64,000 nucleotides of DNA from Bradyrhizobium yuanmingense (GCF_900094575.1 NZ_FMAE01000006.1:434001-498000), one strand, 5' to 3'; shown: positions 51,502-60,608, counted from the first letter of the stretch. Translations and numbers: made by a program. The notes: generated by a model from the letters alone, not told the origin.

Positions 51502-52458
51502 TCACGCCTTGATATTGTTGTCCTTCACGACCTTGCCCCAGGTGGCGACCTGCTTGTCGAAGAAGGTCTTGAAGGCGGCGCCGTCCTGGAGCAGCAGCGT
51601 CATGTGTTGCGTCTCCTTCAGCTGGGCGGCGGTCGCGGGCTCGCTCAGGATCTCCTTGGACGCCGCCGCGAAGGCCGCGACGACGTCCGGCGGCGTGCCC
51701 GTGGGCGCGAAGATGCCCCACCAGGCCAGCGTCTCGAAGTCCGGGAAGCCGGCCTCGATCGCGGTCTGAGTATCAGGCAGGGCCGGCAGCCGCTCGCGGC
51801 CGAGCTGCAGGATCGGTCGCAGCATATTGGTGCCGAGCTGGGCGGCGACCAGCGCCGCCGATCCCGCGATGAGATCGACGTGGCCGCCGAGCACGTCGTT
51901 CATGGCCGGCCCGCCGCCGCGATAAGGCACGTGCATGATCTCGACACCGGCCTTGCTGCCGAGCACGGTCATGGCGAGATGGCCGAGCGTGCCGATGCCG
52001 ACCGAGGCGTATTTCACCGCGCCGGGGCTTGCCTTGCAGGCGGCGACCACGTCGGCAAAGCTCTTGTAGGGGCGGCCGGCGCCGGCCGCGATCACGTAAG
52101 GCGCGGTGCCGATCAGCAGCACCGGCATCAGCTCGCGCTCGACATCGACCGGCGGCTTGTCGAGAATCGACGGGATCACCGCGTGGGAATCGAAGGTGAC
52201 CAGGAAGGTCGAGCCGTCGGCCGGACTCTTGGCGACCTGCGCAGCGCCGAGCGCACCGGCCGCGCCCGACTTGTTCTCGACCACCACGATGCGACCAAGC
52301 TTGGTCTGCAGGTTCGTCTGCAGCAGCCGCGCCATGGCGTCGGTCGATCCGCCCGGCGGGAACGGCACCACCAGCGTGATTTTGCCGGCCTGCGCCATCG
52401 CCGGCGTCAATGCGAGAATAGCCGGCGCGGCCAGCAGCGCCCGTCGTGTGATCGTCAT
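51502..52458 (-). CDS. Bug-type tripartite tricarboxylate transporter binding protein
   Basis: A 318-residue periplasmic protein. The signal peptide ends at TPAMAQA (about residue 24). The Bug/TctC fold is recognisable from LVVPFPPGGSTDAMARLLQ, VVENKSGAAGALG, YASVGIGTLGHL and VPYRGGGPAMNDVLGG. Such proteins capture organic acids. The membrane partners TctA and TctB are absent here, as is common. Last gene of the leftward operon with cupin, RraA-like aldolase and CoA ligase. Confidence 0.91.
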   Translation of the reverse strand: MTITRRALLAAPAILALTPAMAQAGKITLVVPFPPGGSTDAMARLLQTNLQTKLGRIVVVENKSGAAGALGAAQVAKSPADGSTFLVTFDSHAVIPSILDKPPVDVERELMPVLLIGTAPYVIAAGAGRPYKSFADVVAACKASPGAVKYASVGIGTLGHLAMTVLGSKAGVEIMHVPYRGGGPAMNDVLGGHVDLIAGSAALVAAQLGTNMLRPILQLGRERLPALPDTQTAIEAGFPDFETLAWWGIFAPTGTPPDVVAAFAAASKEILSEPATAAQLKETQHMTLLLQDGAAFKTFFDKQVATWGKVVKDNNIKA

Positions 52459-52505
52459 GGTCCCCTCCCTTTATGTGTAGCGCTTTGCTTTTTTGCTTTT
52501 GAGCG

Positions 52506-52877
52506 CTAGGTCGTGCCGAAGCCTGATCCTGCTTTTCTGTATTCTGGCCGAGGCGGACTGAAGATGTCCAGCACGCGGGCGCCGTCCGGCCCGGCGCGCA
52601 TGGTGTGCGGCACGTTCCCGGGCGTGCGCCAGAAATCGCCCTTCTTCACCGGGATTTCCTCCTCGCCCTGGACGCGGATGGCGGAGCCGTCGAGCAGCAC
52701 GCCCCACTGCTCCTCGGGGTGATGATGCAGCGTGCCTTGCGCATGCGGGGCCAGCGTCACCACCGACAGCATCGCCTGCTCGCCGGAGAAGATGCGCGTG
52801 GTCACGCCGGCGGCAAGCTCGCGGAAGAGTCCGTCGCTGGCATCATCGAGATTGTGAAATTCTTCCTTCTGGCTCAC
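52506..52877 (-). CDS. small single-cupin protein
   Basis: A 123-residue cupin. The metal-binding stretch is GTLHHHPEEQWGVLLDG (about residues 49-65) with a later His in GNVPHTMRAG. Single cupins of this size may be isomerases, dioxygenase relatives or ligand-binding proteins; the reaction is not predictable. It lies between the RraA-like and Bug-type genes in one operon (26 and 47-base gaps), so a role on the same substrate is likely. Confidence 0.84.
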   Translation of the reverse strand: MSQKEEFHNLDDASDGLFRELAAGVTTRIFSGEQAMLSVVTLAPHAQGTLHHHPEEQWGVLLDGSAIRVQGEEEIPVKKGDFWRTPGNVPHTMRAGPDGARVLDIFSPPRPEYRKAGSGFGTT

Positions 52878-52903
52878 GCCATCCTCCCTTCACGCTCCTC
52901 TGA

Positions 52904-53542
52904 TCAGGACTTGCCGTAGGCGCCCTGGTAACGGCCCTCGCGGATCGCCTTCAGCGTCTCCTCCTCGCGCGCGACCTGGACACGCACCGCTTCCAACAGG
53001 GCGGCCGCGCCGGCAGCGGGAAACGACACCACGCCGTCCTCGTCGCCGACGACGATGTCGCCGGGCGCAATCACGCTGCCGCCGATCGTCACCGGCACGT
53101 TGATCTCGCCGGGGCCGTTCTTGTAGGGACCGCGATGGATCACTGCGCGGGCGTAGCAGGGGAAGTCGTCGGCCGCGAATGCTGCGACGTCGCGGATCGC
53201 GCCGTCGATTACGTAGCCTTCGGCTTTGCGCCATTGCGCGATGTTCTTCATGATCTCGCCGATCAGCGCGCGCGTCTCGTCCCCGCCGCCGTCGACCACG
53301 ATGACGTCGCCGGGCCCGACCAGATCCAGCGCGCGGTGGATCGCGAGATTGTCGCCGGGACGGGTGCGCACGGTGAAGGCCGTGCCCACCAGCTTGCCGC
53401 CGCGGTGATAGGGCCTCAGCCCCACTGCACCGGGCAGCCGGGCGAGATTGTCCGAGATCACCGAGGTCGGCGCGTCCCTGAAACCTTCGATGATATTTGC
53501 CGGCGGCTTCGGCACGCTGCTCGCTACGATGGTGATCGTCAT
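52904..53542 (-). CDS. RraA-like protein / 4-hydroxy-4-methyl-2-oxoglutarate aldolase family
   Basis: A 212-residue protein with the RraA/HMG-CHA aldolase fold. It has VVDGGGDETRALIGE (about residue 70), the Arg-Asp pair in VIDGAIRDVAAF and GDEDGVVSFP near residue 170. Enzymes with this Arg-Asp pair cleave 4-carboxy-4-hydroxy-2-oxoadipate-like acids to pyruvate plus a second product using a divalent metal. RNase-E-inhibiting RraA is a paralogue, but the operon context with a CoA ligase and a Bug protein favours an aldolase role. It lies 21 bases after the ligase stop. Confidence 0.85.
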   Translation of the reverse strand: MTITIVASSVPKPPANIIEGFRDAPTSVISDNLARLPGAVGLRPYHRGGKLVGTAFTVRTRPGDNLAIHRALDLVGPGDVIVVDGGGDETRALIGEIMKNIAQWRKAEGYVIDGAIRDVAAFAADDFPCYARAVIHRGPYKNGPGEINVPVTIGGSVIAPGDIVVGDEDGVVSFPAAGAAALLEAVRVQVAREEETLKAIREGRYQGAYGKS

Positions 53543-53563
53543 GTCAGTCCTTCCTTGCTTGTC

Positions 53564-55081
53564 TCATTCGGCATGCGCCCGCGCCTTCGAAGGCAAGATC
53601 CGGAACGCGCGCCCCTCCTTCATCCACGTCGCACGCTCATCGCGCAACAGGGTGCGCCGGACTTTTCCGGAATCGTCGCGCGGCGGGGCGCTGACGAATT
53701 CGAAGCTTTCGGGATGCTTATAGCGGCTGAGCCGGTCCTTGAGGAAATCCGCCATGCCGTCGGCAATGGCCTGCCCGTCCGCATCGGGCTCCGGCTCGAT
53801 GATGGCATGCACACGCTGGCCCAATTCCGGATCGGGCAGGCCCACCACGACGCAGGAGCGCACACCGGGAGCCTCGGACACCGCGGCCTCGACCTCGGCC
53901 GGATAGATGTTGGCGCCGCCGCGCAGCACCATGTCGGCGAGGCGGTCGCCGAGATAGAGATAACCTTCGGCGTCCAGCCGGCCGATATCGCCGAGCGATT
54001 CCCAGCCGTCGGCGCGGCGCTTCGGCTCGGCGCCGAGATAATGGTAGGTGGCGTCCTTGCCGTCATTGTTGAGGAAATAGATCTCGCCGGTCTCGCCGGG
54101 CGCAACGTCCTTGCCGTCCTCGCCGACGATGCGAAGCTTCGCCATGTCGCCGATCTTGCCAACCGAGCCCTTGTGCGTCAGCCATTCAGTGCCGGAGATG
54201 ATGCAGGCGCCCTGCCGCTCGGTGCCACCATAGAGCTCCCAAATCCGCTCGGGTCCGAGCCAGCCGATCCAGTTCTCCTTTAGCCACGGCGGCATCGGCG
54301 CAGCCATGTGGAAGACCGTCTGCAGGCTCGACAGATCATAAGAGTTGCGCACGCTCGCAGACAGCGCCCAGATCCGGTGCATCATGGTCGGCACGAAATT
54401 GACCCATTGCACGCGCTCGCGTTCGATCTGCCGCAGCGTCTCCTCGGCGTCGAACTTGGTCAGCCCCGTGAGCTTGCCGCCGACGAACAGCGCGTAATGC
54501 GACACGATGAACGGCGCGTTGTGGTAGAGCGGACCGGGATTGAGCAGCGATACGCCGAAGGGAATATTGAGCGCCGGCGCAGCCGCGGTATCGGTCACCG
54601 CCGGCTGATGATCCAGAATCACCTTGGGACGGCCGGTCGAGCCGCCTGAGGTCATCGCCTTCCAGTATCGCGCCACCGGCGGCGCCAGCGGCCCATCCGA
54701 AAATCCTTCCGGCACGAAGTCGGCAGGCAACCGGTTCGGCGCATTCCAGTCCGCCTCGCCTCCGACCACCAGCGCAGGCTTGAGAATGTCGAGCACGGCG
54801 GCGGCTTCGCCGCGCGGCAGCCGCCACGACAGCGAGGTCGGCGTCGCGCCGCATTTCCACACCGCAAAGGAGGTCTCGAAGAACGCGTTGCCGTTCGGCA
54901 ATCCGATCGCGACGAAATCCCCGGGCTTGACGCCCTTGGCCATGAACGCCCGCGCGCGGCGGTTGGCGCCGTGCTCGAGCTCGTCCCAGGTCAGCGTGTC
55001 CTGCCCGTGACGGATCGCAATCGTGCCATGTGGTTTGCGTTCAGCGTACCAGCGCGGCACATCTGAGAGCGGCAGCAACAT
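53564..55081 (-). CDS. AMP-forming acyl-CoA ligase
   Basis: A 505-residue adenylating ligase. It has P-loop MTSGGSTGRPKVILDH (about residue 150), YGGTERQGA, GDIGRLDAEGYLYLGDR, MVLRGGANIYPAEVE and the late Lys in DDSGKVRRTLL. The GGANIYP form and mid-length suggest a ring or branched acid rather than a plain fatty acid, but this is not certain. It is the first gene of a leftward operon with the RraA-like, cupin and Bug genes. The ATG at 55081 has only a weak GGAAA upstream; earlier starts look non-coding. Confidence 0.87.
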   Translation of the reverse strand: MLLPLSDVPRWYAERKPHGTIAIRHGQDTLTWDELEHGANRRARAFMAKGVKPGDFVAIGLPNGNAFFETSFAVWKCGATPTSLSWRLPRGEAAAVLDILKPALVVGGEADWNAPNRLPADFVPEGFSDGPLAPPVARYWKAMTSGGSTGRPKVILDHQPAVTDTAAAPALNIPFGVSLLNPGPLYHNAPFIVSHYALFVGGKLTGLTKFDAEETLRQIERERVQWVNFVPTMMHRIWALSASVRNSYDLSSLQTVFHMAAPMPPWLKENWIGWLGPERIWELYGGTERQGACIISGTEWLTHKGSVGKIGDMAKLRIVGEDGKDVAPGETGEIYFLNNDGKDATYHYLGAEPKRRADGWESLGDIGRLDAEGYLYLGDRLADMVLRGGANIYPAEVEAAVSEAPGVRSCVVVGLPDPELGQRVHAIIEPEPDADGQAIADGMADFLKDRLSRYKHPESFEFVSAPPRDDSGKVRRTLLRDERATWMKEGRAFRILPSKARAHAE

Positions 55082-55311
55082 CAGGCGTTTCCACTTCGTG
55101 TTCTTGGCGTCGCCGCGGAGCAAGGCGCTCGCAGCACGAGTGTACCAGCCCGCGGTCCGGGCGCTGTGACTCTCGCGCCACGTCAAGCATAAAATGTCAG
55201 CATCGCAGCCCTGAATTTCCTGGGTTCCATGGGTGACAAGCCGGCAAGAAAGAGGCAAAAATCCGGCTCGACTCAGTTCGGGTTGAGTTGCGCAAGGAAT
55301 GCTCTCGTAGA

Positions 55312-55935
55312 ATGTCGTCGGTCGTTACATCGCGTCGTGCGGCGCTGCTCGCCGTAGGTACAGCAGGTTTTTTCCTGCTGACGCACGGGCATGCCGAGGC
55401 GCAATGGTGGAAGCGGGCTCCGGTTGATTTCGAGGAATGCGCCGACGCCGCCGAGAAGGCCGCAACCAAGGCGGAGAAGACGGCCGCCCTTGCCGATTGT
55501 AACGCCAAGTTTGCCGGCCGCCGCAAGCCGGGCGGCGGCTACTCCTATTACGATTTCCTCCAGGATCGCACCTTCGACATCGCCGGCCCCAATCCGACGC
55601 CGGAGGAGCAGAAGAAGATCGACGAAGCCTATACGGCCTATCTCGCCAACCAGCGCCGCAGCAACGAAGCGGCCCAGGCTATCGCCCGGCAGCAGCGCGA
55701 ACAGCAGGAGCAGCAGTTGCAGCAGCTGCAGCAGGTCGCGCTGCGGACCGAAGTCGCGCGCGTGCCGGTGCCGGTCGAGCGGCCGAAGGTGCAGCAAGCC
55801 GCGGGCGCGAAGCCGAAGGCTGCATCTTGCGCCAAGGGCTCGTTCTCCTGCGAATGGCCGCGGCTGTCGGAGAGCTTGAACGACCTGAAGAAGCTGTTCA
55901 ACCCGACCCCGAGCAAGCCCGCGAAGAAGGGGTGA
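55312..55935 (+). CDS. exported glutamine-rich coiled-coil protein
   Basis: A 207-residue protein. An N-terminal leader has RRAALLAVGTAGFFLL (twin-arginine-like or Sec signal, cut near HAEAQ at about residue 31). A region with two cysteines follows (FEECADAAEKAATKAEKTAALADCNAKF), then a Gln/Glu-rich coiled coil (about residues 120-145, QQREQQEQQLQQLQQ) and a C-terminal CAKGSFSCEWP. No known family was recognised; the aromatic FEEC and SFSC segments could be disulfide-linked. The ATG at 55312 opens on the leader. A palindromic repeat follows. Confidence 0.72.
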   Translation: MSSVVTSRRAALLAVGTAGFFLLTHGHAEAQWWKRAPVDFEECADAAEKAATKAEKTAALADCNAKFAGRRKPGGGYSYYDFLQDRTFDIAGPNPTPEEQKKIDEAYTAYLANQRRSNEAAQAIARQQREQQEQQLQQLQQVALRTEVARVPVPVERPKVQQAAGAKPKAASCAKGSFSCEWPRLSESLNDLKKLFNPTPSKPAKKG

Positions 55936-55949
55936 GTTGCACCCATAAC

Positions 55950-56072
55950 CGTCATTGCGAGGAGCCCTTGCGACGAAGCAATCCAGGGTCTTTCCGCGGT
56001 GGGATTCTGGATTGCTTCGCGGAGCCTGTCATCGGGCGGCGCTTTGCGCCGACCCGGTGGCTCGCAATGACG
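55950..56072. repeat. intergenic palindromic repeat, family E (CGTCATTGCGAGGAG)
   Basis: Arms CGTCATTGCGAG and CTCGCAATGACG are perfect inverse copies at the ends of a 123-base element, with inner CGAAGCAATCCAG and CTGGATTGCTTCG. It lies between convergent genes and can form one long hairpin. Confidence 0.88.
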
Positions 56073-56098
56073 AGTTGGATGCAGATCAGCTCCCACCC

Positions 56099-56314
56099 TC
56101 AGTTCGTGCGCTTCTTCTTGCCCTGCTTCGGTTTCGCCAACGGCGCAGTCGCCGGCTCCGTCACCATCGGCGAAGCACCCAACTGCGACCGGCTCTCCTG
56201 CAATCGCCTGTCATATCCAGGTGAGTTCATCACCGTCGGCGGCCTCGCATAGGCGAGCGTCGATGTGCCGCAGAAGGCGGTCAGCGCGAGCCCGATCACA
56301 AGACCACGTTTCAT
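56099..56314 (-). CDS. small exported basic protein
   Basis: A 71-residue protein with a signal peptide (MKRGLVIGLALTAFCGTSTLAYA, about residues 1-23) and a basic, proline-containing tail ending KPKQGKKKRTN. AAAGGAGGAGC six bases before the ATG at 56314 is a strong ribosome site. No known domain was recognised. It begins 21 bases after the PanE-like stop on the same strand and may be co-transcribed with it. Confidence 0.74.
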   Translation of the reverse strand: MKRGLVIGLALTAFCGTSTLAYARPPTVMNSPGYDRRLQESRSQLGASPMVTEPATAPLAKPKQGKKKRTN

Positions 56315-56334
56315 CGCGCTCCTCCTTTCGGGCG

Positions 56335-57336
56335 CTACCCCCGAATCTGCTGCGGCGTCATACGGAGCGGACCGTTGCCGGCCGCCTCGGCTTCCTTGAT
56401 CAGCGCAACAATGCGGCGCATCAGCGGCACGGCGACATGGTTCCGCTCGGCGAGCGCGATCACCGCGCCCTGCAGATAGTCGATCTCGGTCTTGCGGCCC
56501 TGCTTCAGATCCTGCCACATCGAGGAGCGCGCCTCGGGATCGATCTTCATGGTCCGGCCCAGGATTGCACCGAAGATCGCATCCGGCAGCCGCAGCAGGG
56601 TTGGAGACCAGCTCATCGGGATCGGCGTCGACGACACCGGCACGATGTGGGCGGCCTTCAGCACGGCCAGCCCTTCGGCCATCTGGTCGGCGAACAGCCT
56701 GCGCCAGTCGCGGCTGGCCAGTTGCGCGGCAAGCGGCATGTCCGACAGCGCGCTGAGCGCGTTGTTCAGGTTGATGATCAGCTTGCCCCATTGCACGCCG
56801 GTGATCTCGCCGCTCGCGCGCATCCTGAGGCCGGCGACCGAGAGCTTCCCGGCCGTGTTCTCCGCATCCTCGCCAACATGAATGTCGCCGGAGGTCGAGC
56901 GGTGGAAGCGGCCCTCGCCCATCGCGATCACGTTGAACGGCACCATGCCGGCCAGCACGCGGCGGCCGCCCAGCCGCTCGCGCAGCGCAGCGACATTGCC
57001 GACGCCGTTCTGAAGCGAGACGATGACGGCATCCTCAGGCGCATGCTGCGCGATCTGCTCGGCGACAGCAGCGGTATCGGCGCTTTTCACCGTCACCAGC
57101 ACGATGCCGGCGTTGTGGAAGATCGAGGGATCCTCCGACAGCGCCAGTTGACCCGCGCCGAGCTTGTTCTCGGAGCCGTCCAAATCAGTCAGAAGCAAGC
57201 CGAACCGCTCGATCTCGGTCTTTACCCGCGGCCGCACCAGGAGCGCGACGCGGCGGCCGCTGGCGGCCAGCATGCCGCCGACGAAACAGCCGATGGCGCC
57301 GGCGCCGGCCACAACGATCGGTCGATCCGCAATCAC
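56335..57336 (-). CDS. panE: 2-dehydropantoate 2-reductase (PanE/ApbA)
   Basis: A 333-residue NADP-dependent reductase: VVAGAGAIGCFVGGMLAASG at the N-terminus, SLQNGVGN near residue 110, the catalytic Lys in VQWGKLIINLNNALSAL and a C-terminal helical domain (RKTEIDYLQGAV, typical of PanE). It forms pantoate for coenzyme A synthesis. A GTG at 57336 with GGGAG eight bases upstream is preferred over the GTG at 57345, which sits on the ribosome site. The GKLIINLNN and EIDYLQG segments fit true PanE better than the paralogue at 36735. Confidence 0.85.
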   Translation of the reverse strand: MIADRPIVVAGAGAIGCFVGGMLAASGRRVALLVRPRVKTEIERFGLLLTDLDGSENKLGAGQLALSEDPSIFHNAGIVLVTVKSADTAAVAEQIAQHAPEDAVIVSLQNGVGNVAALRERLGGRRVLAGMVPFNVIAMGEGRFHRSTSGDIHVGEDAENTAGKLSVAGLRMRASGEITGVQWGKLIINLNNALSALSDMPLAAQLASRDWRRLFADQMAEGLAVLKAAHIVPVSSTPIPMSWSPTLLRLPDAIFGAILGRTMKIDPEARSSMWQDLKQGRKTEIDYLQGAVIALAERNHVAVPLMRRIVALIKEAEAAGNGPLRMTPQQIRG

Positions 57337-57497
57337 CGAGCTCACTCCCTGAATGACCGGCCTTCGATAGCAGAGCCGAGCCCGACAACCAATCGCGGCG
57401 CATCCGACTTGTAACGGTCATGAGCGCCCCATATCTTCTCGCCCCGGGGGCAGTCAGCGGCGAGCGCTCGCCGAACGAGACGCCAAAGGAGAGCACC

Positions 57498-58064
57498 ATG
57501 GGTCTACTCGACGTCCTCAACGGCATGCAGAACGGCCCGCGCGGCCAGAGCACACCGAGCTCCGAGAAATCCTCCGGCGGCATGTCGCCGATGACCATGG
57601 CGCTGCTCGGCCTGCTCGCCTGGAAGGCATTCAAGCATTTCACCGGCAACCAGTCCGGCTCAGCGCCCCAACCGTTGCCGACACCCGCGCCTCCGCCGGT
57701 GAACGTAGGTCGGGGCGGCGGTCTGAACGACATGCTCAAGGGCGGCCTCGGCGGCCTGCTCGCCGGCGGTGCGGCCGGCAGCATTCTGAGCGGCGGGCTT
57801 GGCGATCTCCTCAACCAGCTCCAGCAGAGCGGACACGGTGATGCCGCCAATTCCTGGGTCGGCAAGGGCGAGAACAAGCCAATCGCGCCGGGCGATCTCG
57901 CCAGCGCGCTCGGCGCCGACCAGATCGATAGCCTGTCCGCCCAGAGCGGCCTGTCGCGCGAAGAGCTGCTCTCCGGCCTCAGCCAGTATCTGCCGCAGGT
58001 GGTCGACCATTTGACGCCGGACGGACGGCTGCCGACCGAGAATGAACTCTCGGATCGGGTCTGA
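57498..58064 (+). CDS. YidB/DUF937 family protein
   Basis: A 188-residue protein of the YidB-like type. A short N-terminal stretch is followed by a hydrophobic MALLGLLAWKAFK region, a Pro-rich linker, Gly-rich repeats (GGLGGLLAGGAAGS, GGLGDLLNQLQQSG) and the conserved C-terminal helices (WVGKGENKPIAPGDLASALG, LDALSAQSG-like and LLSGLSQYLPQVVDHLTP). The family has no assigned role; cell-envelope or stress links have been suggested. AAAGGAGAGC six bases before the ATG supports the start. The GlsB-like gene follows by 27 bases, so they may be co-transcribed. Confidence 0.85.
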   Translation: MGLLDVLNGMQNGPRGQSTPSSEKSSGGMSPMTMALLGLLAWKAFKHFTGNQSGSAPQPLPTPAPPPVNVGRGGGLNDMLKGGLGGLLAGGAAGSILSGGLGDLLNQLQQSGHGDAANSWVGKGENKPIAPGDLASALGADQIDSLSAQSGLSREELLSGLSQYLPQVVDHLTPDGRLPTENELSDRV

Positions 58065-58091
58065 TCGGTTCAAAGAGAGGGGAGCACTGTC

Positions 58092-58364
58092 ATGAGCATG
58101 GGCGGCCTGTTTTGGATCATCCTGGTCGGCTTCATTGCCGGCCTCATCGCGCGCTGGCTGTCGCCGGGGCCGAACAATCCGAGCGGCTTCATCCTCACCA
58201 CCATCCTCGGCATTGCCGGCGCGTTTCTGGCCACCTGGATCGGCCAGGCCATCGGCCATTACAGCCCCGACCAGGGCGCCGGCTTCATCACCGCGACCAT
58301 CGGCGCGGTGGTGGTGCTGTTCATCTGGAATCGGCTGGTAGCGAGCGGCGTGATCAAGGGGTAG
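58092..58364 (+). CDS. GlsB/YeaQ/YmgE family membrane protein
   Basis: A 90-residue inner-membrane protein with three helices (GLFWIILVGFIAGLIARWL, ILTTILGIAGAFLATWIGQ, ITATIGAVVVLFIWNRL), fitting the transglycosylase-associated/GlsB stress family in length and in the GLIARWL...GP motif. Its exact role is unknown; relatives are induced by stress. GAGGGGAG is about six bases before the ATG. It probably belongs to a unit with the YidB-like gene. Confidence 0.87.
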   Translation: MSMGGLFWIILVGFIAGLIARWLSPGPNNPSGFILTTILGIAGAFLATWIGQAIGHYSPDQGAGFITATIGAVVVLFIWNRLVASGVIKG

Positions 58365-58405
58365 CGCTTAGAAGCGGTAACGACGAGAGCACGCCACCTC
58401 CTCAT

Positions 58406-58491
58406 CGTCATGCCCGGGCTTGACCCGGGCATCCACGTCCTTCGACCCGAGCGGCCTCACGTGGATGGCCGGGTCAAGCCCGGCCATGACG
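58406..58491. repeat. intergenic palindromic repeat, family F (CGTCATGCCCGGGC)
   Basis: Outer arms CGTCATGCCCGGGCTTGACC and GGGTCAAGCCCGGCCATGACG, with inner CATCCACGT and ACGTGGATG. The 86 bases form one near-complete hairpin and lie between convergent genes, so it may serve as a two-way terminator. Confidence 0.88.
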
Positions 58492-58511
58492 CGGAGAGGG
58501 CGTATCGGGTC

Positions 58512-59297
58512 TCACGCAATCAAATGCATCCCCGCATCCATGCGCACGACCTCGCCGGTCATGTTGCTGGAGGCCGGCGTCGCCAGGAAGCAGACGAGCT
58601 GGGCGATGTCCTCCGCGGATGATGCGACCTTCAGCGGCACTTTCGCCACGACGCTGTCGCGCACCTGCTTGGCCTGCGCCTCGCCGCGGCCCTTGGTGAA
58701 CCAGGGCGTGTCGATATAGCCAGGGCAGACCGTGTTGACGCGGATCAGCGGCGCCAGCGCGCGCGACAGCGACAGCGTCATGGTGTTGAGCGCACCCTTG
58801 CTCGCGGCGTACGCAATCGACGAGCCGACGCCGCTGATGCCGGCGACCGAGGACACGTTCACGACCGCAGATGGCCGCCCCGAAGCCTTGGCGGCGGCTT
58901 CGAGCAGGCTGCGCGCCGCGCGCACCATCTGGAACGGGCCGATGGTGTTGACGCCATAGACCCGCTGGAAATCTTCCGCCGACAGACCGTCGAGATCGGC
59001 GTGAGCCACATGCTTGGTGGTGCCGGCATTGTTGACGAGGATGTCGAGCCGGCCCCAGCCGCTGGCCGCCGCGACGATCTTGCGACAATCCTCATCCTTG
59101 GAGACGTCGCCCTGTGCGACCAAAACCTCCGCGGCGCCGGCCTTGCGGCAGGTCTCGGCCGTCGCCTCGGCTTCCTTCTGGCTCGACGAATAGTTGATGA
59201 CGAGCCGCGCCCCGCTGCGGGCGAGAATCTCCGCAGTCGCTGCACCCAGCCCGGATGCGGACCCCGTCACGATTGCGCACAAGCCGTCTTTTGCCAT
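58512..59297 (-). CDS. SDR-family oxidoreductase (FabG-like)
   Basis: A 261-residue short-chain dehydrogenase: AIVTGSASGLGAAT cofactor motif, NNAGTTK, serine in VNVSSVAG and YAASKGALN (about residue 161). The catalytic set is complete. The substrate is unknown; neighbours suggest a hydroxyacyl-CoA or sterol/alicyclic alcohol. The ATG at 59297 is chosen because translation there starts directly at the fold. It is divergent from the acyl-CoA dehydrogenase pair. Confidence 0.88.
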   Translation of the reverse strand: MAKDGLCAIVTGSASGLGAATAEILARSGARLVINYSSSQKEAEATAETCRKAGAAEVLVAQGDVSKDEDCRKIVAAASGWGRLDILVNNAGTTKHVAHADLDGLSAEDFQRVYGVNTIGPFQMVRAARSLLEAAAKASGRPSAVVNVSSVAGISGVGSSIAYAASKGALNTMTLSLSRALAPLIRVNTVCPGYIDTPWFTKGRGEAQAKQVRDSVVAKVPLKVASSAEDIAQLVCFLATPASSNMTGEVVRMDAGMHLIA

Positions 59298-59543
59298 CCG
59301 GATTTCCTTCCCCTGTCTCTGGTGTGGCGTCCTGTTTAGCGAGTTTGCCGCGCCCTGCAAATCGAGCAAACTCCGCTAAGCGGAATTAGCATTTCCTGAA
59401 GCCTGGCCCCATGCCCACGCCGCAGATGGACCTGCGATCAACGCTTGTCAGGGCCATGGCTTTTTCCGATCATCGGGCGCAAGAAGAGACTGCGCACTGG
59501 CCGATCTGACCGGACGCGCCAATGGCAAGATACGGGGAACGCT

Positions 59544-60608
59544 GTGGCGGAGAGTGACATTATCGTCGTCGAGACCGCGGAGAAGATCTTCGCCGATCTC
59601 GCCGACCCGCAAACCATCAACAACGACAAGAACAATTCCTGGCAGGCGCCGCTGTGGCAGGCGCTGAGCGAAGCCGGCCTGCCGCTGTCCTGGGTGCCGG
59701 ACGATCTCGGCGGCTCGGGCGCGAGCCTCGCCGACGGCTTTGCGCTGCTGAACGCCGCCGGCCGTTTCGCAGTCGCGGTGCCGCTGGCCGAGACCATGCT
59801 GGCGGGATGGCTGCTGGCACAGGCCAAGATCGCTTCCCCCGAAGGCGAGATGACGATCGTGCCGGCGTCCCCGAAGGACCGTATCACCCTCGATGCCGAC
59901 GGTGCGCTCTCCGGTCGCGCGCGCGGCGTGCCCTTTGCCAAGACGGCGAAGCATTTTGCGGTGCTGGCACACGGCAAGGACGGTGCTTCCATTGCGCTGA
60001 TCGACGCGGCCAAGGCGCGGATCGAGGCCGGGCTCAATGTCGGCTACGACCACAGCGATACCGTCACGCTTGACAAGGTCCAGCCCGTCGCCATCAAGCC
60101 CGCGCCGAACGGCTTTGAGCAGACCCATCTGATGCTGATGGGCGGCGTCGCGCGCAGCCTCCAGATCGCCGGCGCGCTGGAATCCATGCTCGACATCTCC
60201 GTGCGCTATTCCAACGAGCGTGTCGCCTTCGAGAAGAAGATCTCGAAATTCCAGGCCGTGCAGCACAATCTCGCCCGCCTTGCCGGCGAATCCGCCGCGG
60301 CGCTCGCGGCGGCGACGTCCGCCGCCGACGCCATCGCCAATGCAAGATCGTTCAACGACGAGATCTATCTCGAAGCCGCCTCCGCAAAGATCCGCTGCGC
60401 GGAAGCTGCCGAGAAGGGCGGCGGCATCGCGCATCAGGTCCATGGCGCGATCGGCTTCACCATGGAGCACATCCTGCACCGCTATTCGCTGCGCGCGCTG
60501 GCCTGGCGCGACGATTTTGGCTCGGAAAGCTACTGGGCCGTCGAGCTCGGCAAGCTCGTCGCAAACCGCGGCGCCGACGAATTGTGGCCGCTCGTGGCAT
60601 CGCGCTGA
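59544..60608 (+). CDS. acyl-CoA dehydrogenase, shorter subunit type
   Basis: A 354-residue acyl-CoA dehydrogenase-like protein, about 30 residues shorter than standard. The C-terminal FAD helix is present (QVHGAIGFTMEHILHRYSLRAL), as is the substrate loop SNERVAFEKKISKFQAVQ. The usual C-terminal catalytic block (YEGT or GGT motif) is missing. In actinobacterial steroid pathways short and long subunits like this and the next gene form mixed enzymes; the same pairing is inferred here. The GTG start at 59544 has GGGGAA five bases upstream. It is 17 bases before the partner gene. Confidence 0.85.
   Translation: MAESDIIVVETAEKIFADLADPQTINNDKNNSWQAPLWQALSEAGLPLSWVPDDLGGSGASLADGFALLNAAGRFAVAVPLAETMLAGWLLAQAKIASPEGEMTIVPASPKDRITLDADGALSGRARGVPFAKTAKHFAVLAHGKDGASIALIDAAKARIEAGLNVGYDHSDTVTLDKVQPVAIKPAPNGFEQTHLMLMGGVARSLQIAGALESMLDISVRYSNERVAFEKKISKFQAVQHNLARLAGESAAALAAATSAADAIANARSFNDEIYLEAASAKIRCAEAAEKGGGIAHQVHGAIGFTMEHILHRYSLRALAWRDDFGSESYWAVELGKLVANRGADELWPLVASR

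Noticed and set aside
57337..58091. EcfG-type stress promoter (GGAAC-N16/17-GTT) before the YidB-like and GlsB-like genes
   Set aside because: No matching -35 and -10 pair was found in the upstream sequence.
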